Both the position numbers and the translations under genes were made by a program. A stretch of 64,000 bases of DNA. It comes from Rhabdornis inornatus (lineage: Eukaryota; Chordata; Aves; Passeriformes; Rhabdornithidae). Shown piece by piece: positions 23,001 through 32,399 of the stretch (within the stretch, counting starts at the first letter, position 1; each line of letters opens with the position of its first letter). The notes below the pieces were generated by a model that did not search any database, was not told the origin of the DNA, and saw only the letters and a list, made by a program, of their open reading frames with translations. The DNA is taken from assembly GCA_013397075.1 (NCBI GenBank), contig VWZS01000187.1, positions 3,061,083 through 3,125,082 of the forward strand. The letters run 5' to 3'.

Positions 23001-26000
23001 GCATACAGACTGCAAAATGTCTTACCAGAGAGCAGAGCCCATGCGGAGTACAGCCTACATGAGGAATAGCTGCTGCCAGTGCCCTACCCAGTGTCCCAGC
23101 TCCCTACCTTGTGCTGCTCTCTCTTGCACGAGGAACAGGGGCTTGGAAGAGTGGAGTTGTAGAGAGGTGGTAGAAAACGCTGTGTGCTGGGCCTCAGAAT
23201 GAGCTGTAACAAAATATTTCTGTAATGCCCCAGGCACACCTGCTATCACAGAAATCAGACTCTCTCCCAGCACCAGGCAACACCGGCACAGGGAGCGGGC
23301 TTCTTCCTGCACCAGCATTGCTCTGTCAAGATGAAGGCAGAAATGACAGCATGATAAAACCTGTCCTGGGGACGTGGGAGGTGGGGCCTCAGCACAGCAT
23401 GAGCCATAAATAATCTCCCTACACAGCAGTTGGGGGAACAATTGTGTGGGAGTATCTCTTGGTAAAAAGATGCTCAGGCAAAGATGGTATTGAAGGAAAG
23501 CAAGGGATTTCTGAGTGGCAGGGTTGGCTCTCCAGTGAAGACAGAGCTTCCTAGGCACCAGCAGGTCATTCACCAGACCTACCTCACGATGGTGAGTCAT
23601 TGCACCAAAGACAAATTTAGTCTGAAACAACCCAAATCACCCGTACTCTGGTGTAGCCTCCCAGGACAGGTTTGTGCTGCAGCACAGATCTTTAGACTGC
23701 TCTCCAGCTAATCTATGCAACAATAAGATGTGATCCCTTCCCCACACCTTCAGACTCAAGATTCGCATGGAGAAAGGTGAAAGGGTGTAAAGGGAAGTGA
23801 GAGCAATGAACACAGAGTATTTTATGCAGAAAAGAGATAGTAAGCCCCAGGCACACAGCCTGACCCAGCACAGGAAGAACACAGTCACATACAGGATTGT
23901 GTGAAAGGCCTTGAAGATCAGTTATACAAATTAAAAATAATCCAGTAATCCCAAATATATCCAGAAAACTGAGCAAAATGGCTGTCATGGAAATGTGTAG
24001 AGACAAATGCAAAGGACACACTGAAAGCTTGAATGCAGGGGATTAATGAGTGGGATGTTGCAGAAACAGCCCTGTATTTCCGTTTAGCTGGGAGCTTCTC
24101 ATGCATAATCCTCTTTCAACCTTGACTTGCAGAACTTGGTCTTGCTTTACTTCTATTTGTTTTTATTTTTTTTAAGCCCTGAGTGTATAGTCAAATTATT
24201 TTCTGAATAAGCAGTAGGAAGGTGGCATGTACAGGGAAGAGTTGAACTGAAGTCACCATGTGTTCTTGTTTCACCAGTTTAGAAATGGCTTCTGGTTACA
24301 CTGTGCAAGCTCAGCACTGACTGACAGCAGAGCTTACCCTGTGAGCTCAATACTTTCTCCCACGCAACCAAGAAGTCCAGCTGTGGTCCACTCCAACCCT
24401 GAGAGTGATGGAGGCTGTCAGACTTATCCAGCAGCCAGAGAAAATATGGAACCAGATCCTTTGAAAGAACCTGGTGAGAGTCCAAGAAAAAAGAGTATTG
24501 AGAGGCTTTACTGAACTCTGGTACTGCATTGAACTAGCTCTAACATCTTAGAGAAGTGAATACTGCAGAGCTACTTGTGTCCTTGACAAGATCTTCACAA
24601 GTTTCTTGTCCACTTGAGACTACTAGAAAACTGTAAAGAAAATGGCCCCAAAGTCTTTGCAAGGCTAAAGATGTTTAGCCAGCAAGGTGCCAAACCATCA
24701 TATGAGGTGATAGATCCCAGAACATCGGGATAATGTTGGCTTGGCATCATATTTATCTCCTAAAAATAAGTTGTACCCTTGGACAGCACTAGCTTCTGGA
24801 AACCCCAGCAGGCCTGCAGAAACCCAGCCAACCTCTGAATACACCTCTGACATGGATATAACTGAATGTTCAATGCAAGGGAAAAGTCAAAAGGCACAAG
24901 TGGGGGAGACTTGCCTATTAAATCTAGCAAATCAGGAGCATCTCTGGGAAAAAAAACCCTTAGGTTCCTCACTTGTGGTCAGCTCTTCTAACCACGAAAC
25001 TTCCCCTCCTTCAGGGCCCCGTTTCCTAAATCTCATCTGCACTTCCTAAAGGGTGAGGTGATGAACAAACTGCTTCTCTAGACTCTTCAGAATTATAACT
25101 GTGCATCAGCACTGCCCTGCAGCAGTGGAGCTGGCTGAAGTCTCTGTTGACTTCTGGAGATGTTCATGAGGGTGAAGATGCCATGCCCTGGCTCTGCAAG
25201 CTGCTAGCACTGTATGTTTCCAAGGAATATATAAGAAAGCTGCAGCAGCAGCAGTTGTTATGAGCTAATCTGCTTCCTCCCCCTGGGGCTCAGCTTGGTC
25301 TCTCATTACTATGGATCAGCTCAAGGCCTGACGCAGTAGCCCTGCTTTCCCCCACAGGACATCAGTGGCCACTGGGATAACAGGAGTGCCAGGGAACTGA
25401 ACAGCGTCCCTGAGTGTTGAAGGTGCCTGTGCAATACACTCCCCCAGCTATCTTGCAAGAACAGTAGGTTCACAGCCCAGCATTCACGAGGTCCAACTCA
25501 GAATGCTATTTTGGCAGACCTGTTTGAGGTATTATGGATCAACTAAAAATGGGCATCCAACTAAAGCTTAAAAAGGAGACTTTCGGACACCTCTTGAGAA
25601 ATATGCACACCCAGCTTTGGCAGAACATATTCCAACAGAAAGGCAGAAGCTTGCTGCAAATCTTGATTGAGCAGAGATGAACAAAGCTCTGGTTCTTCAA
25701 GTTTGTTTGCTTTGAGCTGTCCCTTCACTGCAAAGCTGCAGTGGATAACACCCCCACAAGCCCTTTATTGCAGTGCTGTACAGCCGTTTCACAACTGTTC
25801 TGCATATAGGAGAACTTGACAGACATGAGCACAAAATCAGTATTGGTTTTTGATCCTTACCATTGGTGTAGACCTAGGTTTCTGGGTTCACTGAGCATCC
25901 CGATGGTGTAAAGCTGCATCTCAGCACACACCTCTACAATACACTAATAGTCTCTGATGCTCTTTCTGCATGTGCAAACAACCTGTGGATAAAAAAGAGA

Positions 26001-26640
26001 CCAATATGAACATTTCACAGCCAGAAAGTGTCCATAATTCCTAGTACCTTGCACATACATCTCAAGTGCTGCAGCCAGCCAACGGGCCAAACCCCTCACA
26101 GGCCAACAGCTCTCACTTACGGGCACTTATAAACCTTAGTAGCCCTAATCAGCCTCACGTCCAGCTTCTACCACTCCTGCCCATAGGTCCAATGAGTCTA
26201 TGTATTAAGGGACTCTGCCAGGTGGTACTTTTCTATTTCACAGTGGGAAGTCAAGAACAGAGCGCTACCACCACAGGGAAAGAAAGAGCTGTCTCAGTAC
26301 ATGGCCAGGGGCCATTCTTAACTTCAACAGAAAATTTAAAACCCTGCATCACTTGTCCTTTAAATGAGAAATGCACTGTGCTAACTCAGAGAACCACTGG
26401 AATCCTCAGGGAACAGGTGCTACATGTCCTGGAGCGGACGGGGTGGGTAGCTTCCCCCAGAGGAAAGATGACCTTTCCACAAATCAGCTTCTACGTTTTG
26501 AGGAAATGAGCAGAGCAGGGTGCACAGGTCATTTCTTTCCAAGCAACTTGGGACCACAGATTTGGAATTTATTTACTGTCTGTGGGCCCTGCTCTTTTGC
26601 CAGGTGGATTTTTTATAGTTCCTATGCCCGCAGTAATCAG
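20011..26640. other. Intergenic region between PSD and FBXL15
   Basis: No exon or RNA gene could be supported on either strand. Small items are an 11-bp-arm hairpin at 21169-21203 and a short (CTGCAG)n-like run near 22217-22236. Many short frames exist but none shows a recognisable protein or paired splice sites. Confidence 0.6.
21169..21203. other. Inverted repeat (hairpin), 11-bp arms
   Basis: CTGCTGAAGGA at 21169-21179 is the exact reverse complement of TCCTTCAGCAG at 21193-21203, with a 13-base loop whose ends (atca, tgat) can extend the stem past one bulge. A second pairing, CAAGAAGCTG at 21141-21150 with CAGCTTCTTG at 21201-21210, competes with the outer end. Confidence 0.7.
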
Positions 26641-27289
26641 CAGCTTGATGCTGCAAAAGTCAGCGGGTCTCGGACCCGAGACAGAGATGGAGCCACACGC
26701 CCTGTGCCGGCTCGGAGGTGTGGTGTGAGTGCCGCACCAACGCGGCCGGGTGCCCGCCGGTGCCCGCTCCGCAAACAGACGGGGGGAGGAAGGAGCAGCG
26801 TCCGTTTCTACGGGGTCGTTATGGCAGCTGCGCGGGCAGCGGCCCAGGCCGCTTCTCCGCGGGGGCTGCGGGCAAAGGGAAGGACCCCGCCCTGTCCCCG
26901 GGACTGCGGAGGCAGGTGGGGCACCGGCGGGGGAAGGGAGCGCGAGGAGCCGGTTGGCAGCGTGGGAGGATGCGGGCTGGGAGGGGCGGGCCGCGGACAG
27001 CGCCGGGGCGGGGACAGCCCGGTACCGGCGGAGGAGTGGGGCCCAGTGGCTGCAAGTCGGGGGGGCTATGAGAACTGTGAGCCCCAGGGACTGGCCTTTC
27101 CCGGGGATCCATCCGCTCCTGCGGGAGGGCAAGGGCGGCACATCCCGCTGGGAGAGCCGCGGAGCCGCGCAGGTGGCTGGGGGGGGTCTGGCGGGGCCGT
27201 CGCTCACCGGCAGCAGCGGGTCCGGCTCCGCGTGGTGCTGAACGGACAGCGGCGCCGCGTTGCGCATGCGCGGCCGCCCGCCGGGGCAG

Positions 27290-27690
27290 GGGTGTGCGCT
27301 GGGACAGGGAAGGGGGCAGCCGGTGTGCGCCCGGGAACCGGGGCCATCGGGAATGGGGGCAGGCGGTGTGCGCTCGGGAATCTAGGTAGCTGCGGGGCTA
27401 AGCAACCGGTGTGCGCTGGGGAACTGGGGCCGTGGGGAGCTGGAGCAGCTGATGTGCGCTGGGATTTCGTGTGCGCTGGGGAAACGGTGTAACCGAGGAA
27501 CTGGGACAGGCAGTGTGCACTGAGGAACCGGGGTAGCTGCGGGGCTGCAGCTACCACAGTGCGCCAGGGAACTGGGGCCATGGGGATCTGGTGTGCACTG
27601 GCGATCCGGGATAACTGAGGACAGGCGCTGTGCACGGGGGAGCGGATGCTCGCCGTGAGCTGGGGCACCAGGGCCGGTGTGTGCGCCGCA
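27290..27690. repeat. Degenerate minisatellite, about 43-bp period, in the FBXL15 promoter
   Basis: The core tgtgcgctgggga and variants recur at about 27292, 27322, 27365, 27409, 27452, 27469, 27513, 27558, 27591, 27628 and 27677. Several intervals are 43-45 bases; others are shorter or longer. Between cores the words gaactggggc and gtagctgcggggct also repeat. The array creates long false open frames on both strands. Confidence 0.8.
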
Positions 27691-27890
27691 CCGCTGGGAG
27701 CAACCCGCGGGAGTCGCTGCGACACCGATAGGACCTGTGACCACCGTGGCCCGCTGTCCCACCCGGCACTCCCCGCCGCGATCCGGTGCCTCGCAGTGCC
27801 TCTTGGCTGATGCCAGTAGCGCGCTCCGCCGCCGGGGCGCGGCCAGGGGGCGGGGCCGAAGACGGGGTGACGCACTTCCGTCCCCCGCCG

Positions 27891-27898
27891 TGACGTCA
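27891..27898. promoter_or_regulatory. CRE palindrome (CREB/ATF site)
   Basis: Perfect TGACGTCA, 38 bases upstream of the proposed FBXL15 start codon. Confidence 0.75.
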
Positions 27899-27936
27899 CG
27901 GGCTGCCGCCGGTGTCCGGGGCGGGTGTGGCGCCGG

Positions 27937-27971
27937 ATGGAGCGGCCGTGGGAGCACCGGCGGGGCCGCAG
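27937..27971 (+). CDS. FBXL15: FBXL15 exon 1 (proposed start)
   Basis: Eleven codons plus two bases, MERPWEHRRGR, ending at donor GCAG/GTACC. It sits directly below the CRE/ETS promoter. The alternative is translation from the paired ATGs at 28853-28858 in exon 2, which would make exon 1 non-coding. Confidence 0.6.
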
Positions 27972-30818
27972 GTACCGGGGGACCGGGGCAGGGCAGGGCA
28001 GGGCTGCGCTGCGCTGCCTCGCGCTGCCTCCTCGCCACGGCGCGCTGCGGCGGGCTGCGAGGCAGTGCGGGTGTCCTGGTCCCGGTGGCGCTTTCGCTGC
28101 CGCCCCACTGCTACGGCGGGGCAGCCCGGGGGCGGCTCTGGGGCCGAGGGGGTCCCCGTGGGGCGGTGGGGCAGGAATGGCCTCGGGTGAGGCCCGCCCT
28201 AGGTGCGGGCTGTGCTGGGGCCGAGTGTAACCGTAGTCTCCAGCCGCAGCTCGGGGGGCTCTGGGCTGCCAGGACCCTTCTGCTCCTTCCTTTCGCGGCC
28301 CGAGGCCTCGTCTCCACAGAGATGCTGAGCGTCCGCTCCTCGGAGGGACTCCCTGGAGGGAGACAGGAGCCTTGTTTCTCCCCGCGGGAAGGAGCAAGTG
28401 CCTGGTCTCTCCCCCTTGCAGGGTGCCCGAGTGGCCCGGCACTAGATGCGGGGATGGCTGACGGCTAGAGCGATGCTCGGACATGAATGCTGGGCACAGC
28501 TACTGTGAGACTGGTGCGGTAACGCTGCACCAGCTTCTTGCTGCTTCGCTGAGGGACAGGGCCCACTTCAGCAGTTGATGGAAAGCCCCACCCAGGCTCT
28601 CCTGGAGGGCACTGCGGGCAGGTAGACTCGGATGCCTGAGCAGTGAACGTCCTAGGCTGGGGAGGTGGTGATGCAGATGGCAGGCACGTGCCCTATTGAT
28701 GGCTAGCCAAGGGGCTGTTCCCTGTGGGCTGGTTGTGGGAAATGTTGCTGAGTCTGAGTCTTTCTTTCTGGCTGTTCCTCCTAGAGGCACCCGGCAGTAG
28801 GTGTGAGCTGATCTTGCCTGGCTCCTGCAGTAGCCTGGCTCTCTGGTGTCTGATGATGAGTGTGACCCCGACCAGGGGATGCCTCCTGGACCTGCCCTGG
28901 GAAGACATCTTGGTTCCACATATCCTCTGTCATCTGCCACTGCAGCAGCTCCTGAGCTTGCAGAGGGTCAGCAAGTCATTCCAGTCTCTCATCCAGCTGT
29001 ACCTGGCCAACATGCGCTGCTTTGACTCAAGCCAGGTATTGGATGGCTCTGAGGCTGGGGGAGGACACAGATATCCTACTGCTCTGAAACTAACAGGGGA
29101 GCATCTATGTGGGGAGAAGAAACCCTTGGCAAGGAGGGTAGTTTCTGCTCAGGAGCTTGGGTTAATGGTTCAGATGTCAAACTGGACAGATGGGCTTAGG
29201 GAGGAGAGGCAGTGATTCAGGACCCAGCAATGCCAGTGTCTTGACTAAGAGGCCCTGGGAGGAGTAAGCCTGGAAACTCCACCCAGGCTATTATGGGGCA
29301 CTGGTTGGCAGAAACAAGTTTTGGAGTTGCAGGTCCTCATGAAGGTTGTGCAGTAGGTTGGGTCTGATGGGAGATAACTCTGTGCTTGGTATTCAGGGAA
29401 AGTTTGTGGTATTCCTGGGAGCCACTGCCTGGGACTGGGAAAGACTGGAGTAGCTGCCATTCTGTGAGGACACAGTGGTCTAGCAAAGAGATTTTTGGAG
29501 AGCAGAGGTGTGGAGCTCATCATGAGTATATAAATGCAGGAGTGATGATGTGGGATGGAGAAATGTGAGTATCATCTAGCTTGTGGCAGTAACCTTGGCA
29601 TGAGGTGAGCAGAGTTTGATGGTAGGGTTTGCCCTGGGATGAGGACAGGGGATGGCTTTGGTCACTGTTGTCACAGAAGAAGAGAGGAGGGGAGAGAGTA
29701 TTTGGTAGGAACGAGCTTGTGTGAAACCCTGAGGGAATGCCTCATTCTTCCTGGGTTCCCCACGCAGATTGGACCTGCCATCCCTCGAGCTGCTTTTGTT
29801 AACCTGTTGAAGGACAACGAAGTTCTGCAGCAGCTGGTGCTCCAGAACTGCTCCGACTGGCTGACAGACCGAGAACTGCTCCCGGTCATTGGGCAGAACC
29901 ACCACCTGCACCAGATCCAGCTGAAGGGCTGTGCCCAGCTCAGCCGCCATGCGCTCGTGGCCATCTCACTGAGCTGCCCCAACCTGCGTCAGCTCTCCCT
30001 GGCTCACTGTGAGTGGGTGGACAGCCTGTCCCTGCGCAGCCTGGCTGACCACTGCAAGGCGTTGGAGGCTGTGGACCTGACGGCCTGTCGCCAGCTGAAG
30101 GACGAGGCCATCTGCTACCTGGTGCAGAAGTGCAGCAGGCTCAAGTCTCTGTCACTGGCTGTCAATGCCAATGTGGGCGACGCGGCAGTAGAGGAGACTG
30201 CCAAGTGCTGCCCGGAGTTGGAGCACTTGGACCTCACAGGGTGTCTGCGAGTCAAGAATGACTCCATCAGGTACTGAGCAGTGTGGGGAGCCAGGGTGGG
30301 GATGGCAGGTATCTGGGAAGAGAACCAGAGAGGAAAGTCAGATGTCTTCATGCTGAAAGCAATGAGAGCTTAGTCCAGGAGAGAAGCCACTAGCAAGCCC
30401 GTCAGGGGAGGCACTGTGTGCTATTGACAGCAAATTTCCCAGCATATCATGGAGGGTAGGTCTGGGATCCAGATGTCCCTTGACTTTATCTTGTACCACC
30501 ATGGTACTGTCCCCAAAGGATGGTGCGTGTGTGGCACAGTCATGAGTGCTGGGCTGCTGGGAGAGGAGCACAGGTGGTGCACTTAGAAGTCCTGCCTTGC
30601 AACTTGCATGTGCTCTCTTTCTTGGCAGGGTCCTGGCTGAGTACTGTCCCAAGTTGCGCTCACTGAAGGTCAAGCATTGCCACAACGTGGCTGAGTCCAG
30701 CTTGAGCATCCTCCGAAGCCGTGGGGTGGAGCTAGATGTGGAGCCTCCGCTGCAGAGGGCTCTTGTTCTGCTGCAGGATGTGGTTGGCTTCGCCCCTTTC
30801 ATCAACCTTCAGATCTAG
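27937..30818 (+). CDS. FBXL15: FBXL15, F-box and leucine-rich repeat protein of an SCF ubiquitin ligase
   Basis: The F-box binds SKP1 and the leucine-rich repeats hold substrate; in mammals FBXL15 targets SMURF1 and so supports BMP signalling (family knowledge). Exons are 27937-27971, 28876-29035 (or 28831-29035), 29768-30270 and 30629-30818, all GT/AG and in phase, giving 295 residues (or 310) against 300 in human. The F-box begins at DLPWEDILVPHIL. The repeats carry LAHCEWVDSLSLRSLADHC, DLTACRQLKDEAI, SLAVNANVGDAAV, DLTGCLRV and CHNVAESSLS; the C-terminus LLQDVVGFAPFINLQI nearly matches human. The N-terminus is the only uncertain part: exon 1 encodes MERPWEHRRGR and resembles the human MEPPMEP start. 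No canonical AATAAA was seen downstream. Confidence 0.92.
27972..28830 (+). other. FBXL15 intron 1
   Basis: Begins inside the CpG island and ends at CTCCTGCAG (28830) or, if the later acceptor is used, at 28875. No other feature was seen. An earlier AG at 28790 (CCTCCTAG) would put a stop codon in frame after exon 1. Confidence 0.65.
28831..29035 (+). CDS. FBXL15: FBXL15 exon 2, F-box
   Basis: Two acceptors keep the frame. CTCCTGCAG/T at 28830 has a good pyrimidine tract and adds 15 residues (SSLALWCLMMSVTPT). GACCAG/G at 28875 has a weak tract but gives a protein nearest the human length. The donor is GCCAG/GTATTG. The exon carries the F-box DLPWEDILVPHILCHLPLQQ and the helix LLSLQRVSKSFQSLIQLYL. 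Confidence 0.8.
29036..29767 (+). other. FBXL15 intron 2
   Basis: 732 bases with GT/AG ends and a pyrimidine-rich acceptor (ttcttcctgggttccccacg, then cag). No other feature was seen. Confidence 0.8.
29768..30270 (+). CDS. FBXL15: FBXL15 exon 3, leucine-rich repeats
   Basis: 503 bases from IGPAIPRAAF to the split arginine after NDSI. It encodes most of the cysteine-type leucine-rich repeats, with the regular LxxLxLxxC spacing visible. It is phase 0 at the acceptor and ends two bases into a codon at donor CAG/GTACTG. Confidence 0.95.
30271..30628 (+). other. FBXL15 intron 3
   Basis: 358 bases, GTACTG to CTTGGCAG. No other feature was seen. Confidence 0.85.
30629..30818 (+). CDS. FBXL15: FBXL15 exon 4, last repeats and stop
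   Basis: Encodes VLAEYCPKLRSLKVKHCHNV, then AESSLS and DVEPPLQRALVLLQDV, ending LQI with TAG at 30816-30818. The ending is almost the same as in human FBXL15. Confidence 0.95.
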
Positions 30819-31906
30819 AAGTGCTGCTGCTGGGGAGGGGGGGACTGACACAATGCTGGGATCCCAGAAGGATGCGGGAACTGGCTGCTGTGGAGACGTA
30901 CAGAGGAAGAGGTCAGTCCCATTGGTGAGGCTGGCCTGAGTGGGGCTCATTCTTTCCTCTGGGGCTGTTTAGCAGCCACCGAGTGTTCATAAGTGGACTT
31001 CATTGGTGCCTCTGGGGAAAGTAACTCCCTCTGCAGTGGCGTGGAAAGAGCGAGTGATTTGCAGGAACACCATGGTGCTGAACAGGCCTTGGTCAGGCCA
31101 GCTAATAGATAGGATTTATTATTTGTTGTATTTTAAATCTTTAAGCGGCAGCTGTCCAAAAAGCAGGAGAGTGTTTGATGGGGACTATCCCCTGGGGTGG
31201 GTGTGCAGGGCATGCCAGCAGAGCTGTGGAACAAACCAGACCAGCTGGAGCAGAAATAATAGCTACCAGCCCTCCTCTTGGGAGAGGGCAGGCCCCTCTG
31301 GGCTCTGGGAGGAGGGCAGTGAGCCTAGCTCCAGCCCACAGCCATTGGCTAGCCTGGCACCAAAGGACTAGCATGGCCCCAGTGCAGGCTGTATGTCTAC
31401 CCAGGCCTAGCATGTTGGTTTAGGCTGGAGCAAGGTGGGAGTTGCTTTCGGGGAAACACACTCCTAATGGCAGTTTGACTGACAGAAAAACGCCAAACCT
31501 AGTGCTGTCACTGCAAACAGCTGGTCATTGTCATTTGTTTCTTCCAGCATCTGACTTAATATTTTAATAGTGCCCAGGCCTCCTACTGTATTTTGCTCCC
31601 TGTTGTGTGGCTGGAGCTTTGGCTCTCAACAGTGGTGAAAAACAGCAGGAGCACTGACTGCCATCAGCTGGAGTTTTTGGAGAGAGCTGCAGATTGTGTT
31701 GGCAGGGAGAACCTAGTTCTGGAGCCTAAGCCCTTTTACCCGCTAGGCAGTTAATCAAACAGCAGCTGCATCTTGAGAATGTGATGAAGAGTAATTAGAG
31801 GAAGAGAGGATGACCCTGCTACTGTCTTTGGCCCTGGGAAGGACTGGAGGCAGTGTTGTAAAGCATGTGCATGCTCTGGCTGAACTACACACCAACTCAC
31901 ACTATC
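30819..31906. other. FBXL15 3' UTR and gap to the CUEDC2 3' end
   Basis: The two genes face tail-to-tail here. No AATAAA or ATTAAA was seen on the plus strand. Weak non-canonical candidates are AATAGA near 31105 and the T-rich run after it. The exact FBXL15 transcript end is not determined. Confidence 0.5.
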
Positions 31907-31912
31907 TTTATT
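31907..31912 (-). terminator. CUEDC2 polyadenylation signal
   Basis: TTTATT on the plus strand is AATAAA on the minus strand, 340 bases beyond the CUEDC2 stop codon. This gives a short 3' UTR. Confidence 0.65.
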
Positions 31913-32252
31913 AATACTGGCACTCAAAGCAACAGTGCACAAAGACTTGTTAAAAAGGTTGCTGCAAAAGCACATGCCACATCTCAGATCTAAAAACGTC
32001 CCATGCAAGGAATAGCAGAGAATGCCCAGGTCCTGGAGAGCCACTGATGTGTGCCCCTGGGGTCAGAGGGATAGCTACACAAGGAGAGAAGTGTCCTCAG
32101 CCAGGTTAGTTGAGGAAGCTGAAAGCAGTGTCCTGACTTCCAGGTTAGTTCAAGTTAGTGGCAGGTGGAGGTGCCTCATTCCTAGCACCACACATCCATC
32201 CTGCCATGCCTGGCAGTGAGGTGAAAGGCTGAAGAGCAGGAGAACCTGGCTG

Positions 32253-32399
32253 TCAGTGGAACTTGTACTTCCTGGCTGGTTTTAGGCTGATATAGGTTCT
32301 CTTCATCTCCTCACTCTCAGGCTTCTTGATGTCTTTGTACCTCTCTCCTTTTGTACTCACCACCTGGTTATCAATATAGCGGATCAACTTCTTGGGAGC
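32253..32399 (-). CDS. CUEDC2: CUEDC2 last coding exon (residues 237-284)
   Basis: 147 bases including TGA at 32255-32253, with acceptor CTCTCCAG. It encodes KKLIRYIDNQVVSTKGERYK, then the ARKYKFH end. Very strongly conserved with human. Confidence 0.96.
   Translation of the reverse strand, partial: APKKLIRYIDNQVVSTKGERYKDIKKPESEEMKRTYISLKPARKYKFH

Larger units (their letters stand above)
26650..28330 (+). promoter_or_regulatory. CpG island covering the FBXL15 promoter and first exon
   Basis: Long CpG-dense region. Just upstream of the FBXL15 ATG lie a GC box (27846-27856), an ETS/GABP-type site (CACTTCCG at 27873-27880) and a full CRE palindrome TGACGTCA (27891-27898). Most of the upstream island (27.29-27.69 kb) is a degenerate tandem repeat. 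Confidence 0.8.

Noticed and set aside
26371..27492. Plus-strand frame of 373 codons in the CpG island
   Set aside because: Low-complexity glycine/arginine-rich translation typical of stop-poor CpG islands; no known protein.
27204..28484. Long minus-strand frame (426 codons) over the FBXL15 promoter
   Set aside because: It is made of proline-, arginine- and alanine-rich repeats produced by the GC-rich degenerate minisatellite, and it crosses FBXL15 exon 1 in antisense. No domain is recognisable.
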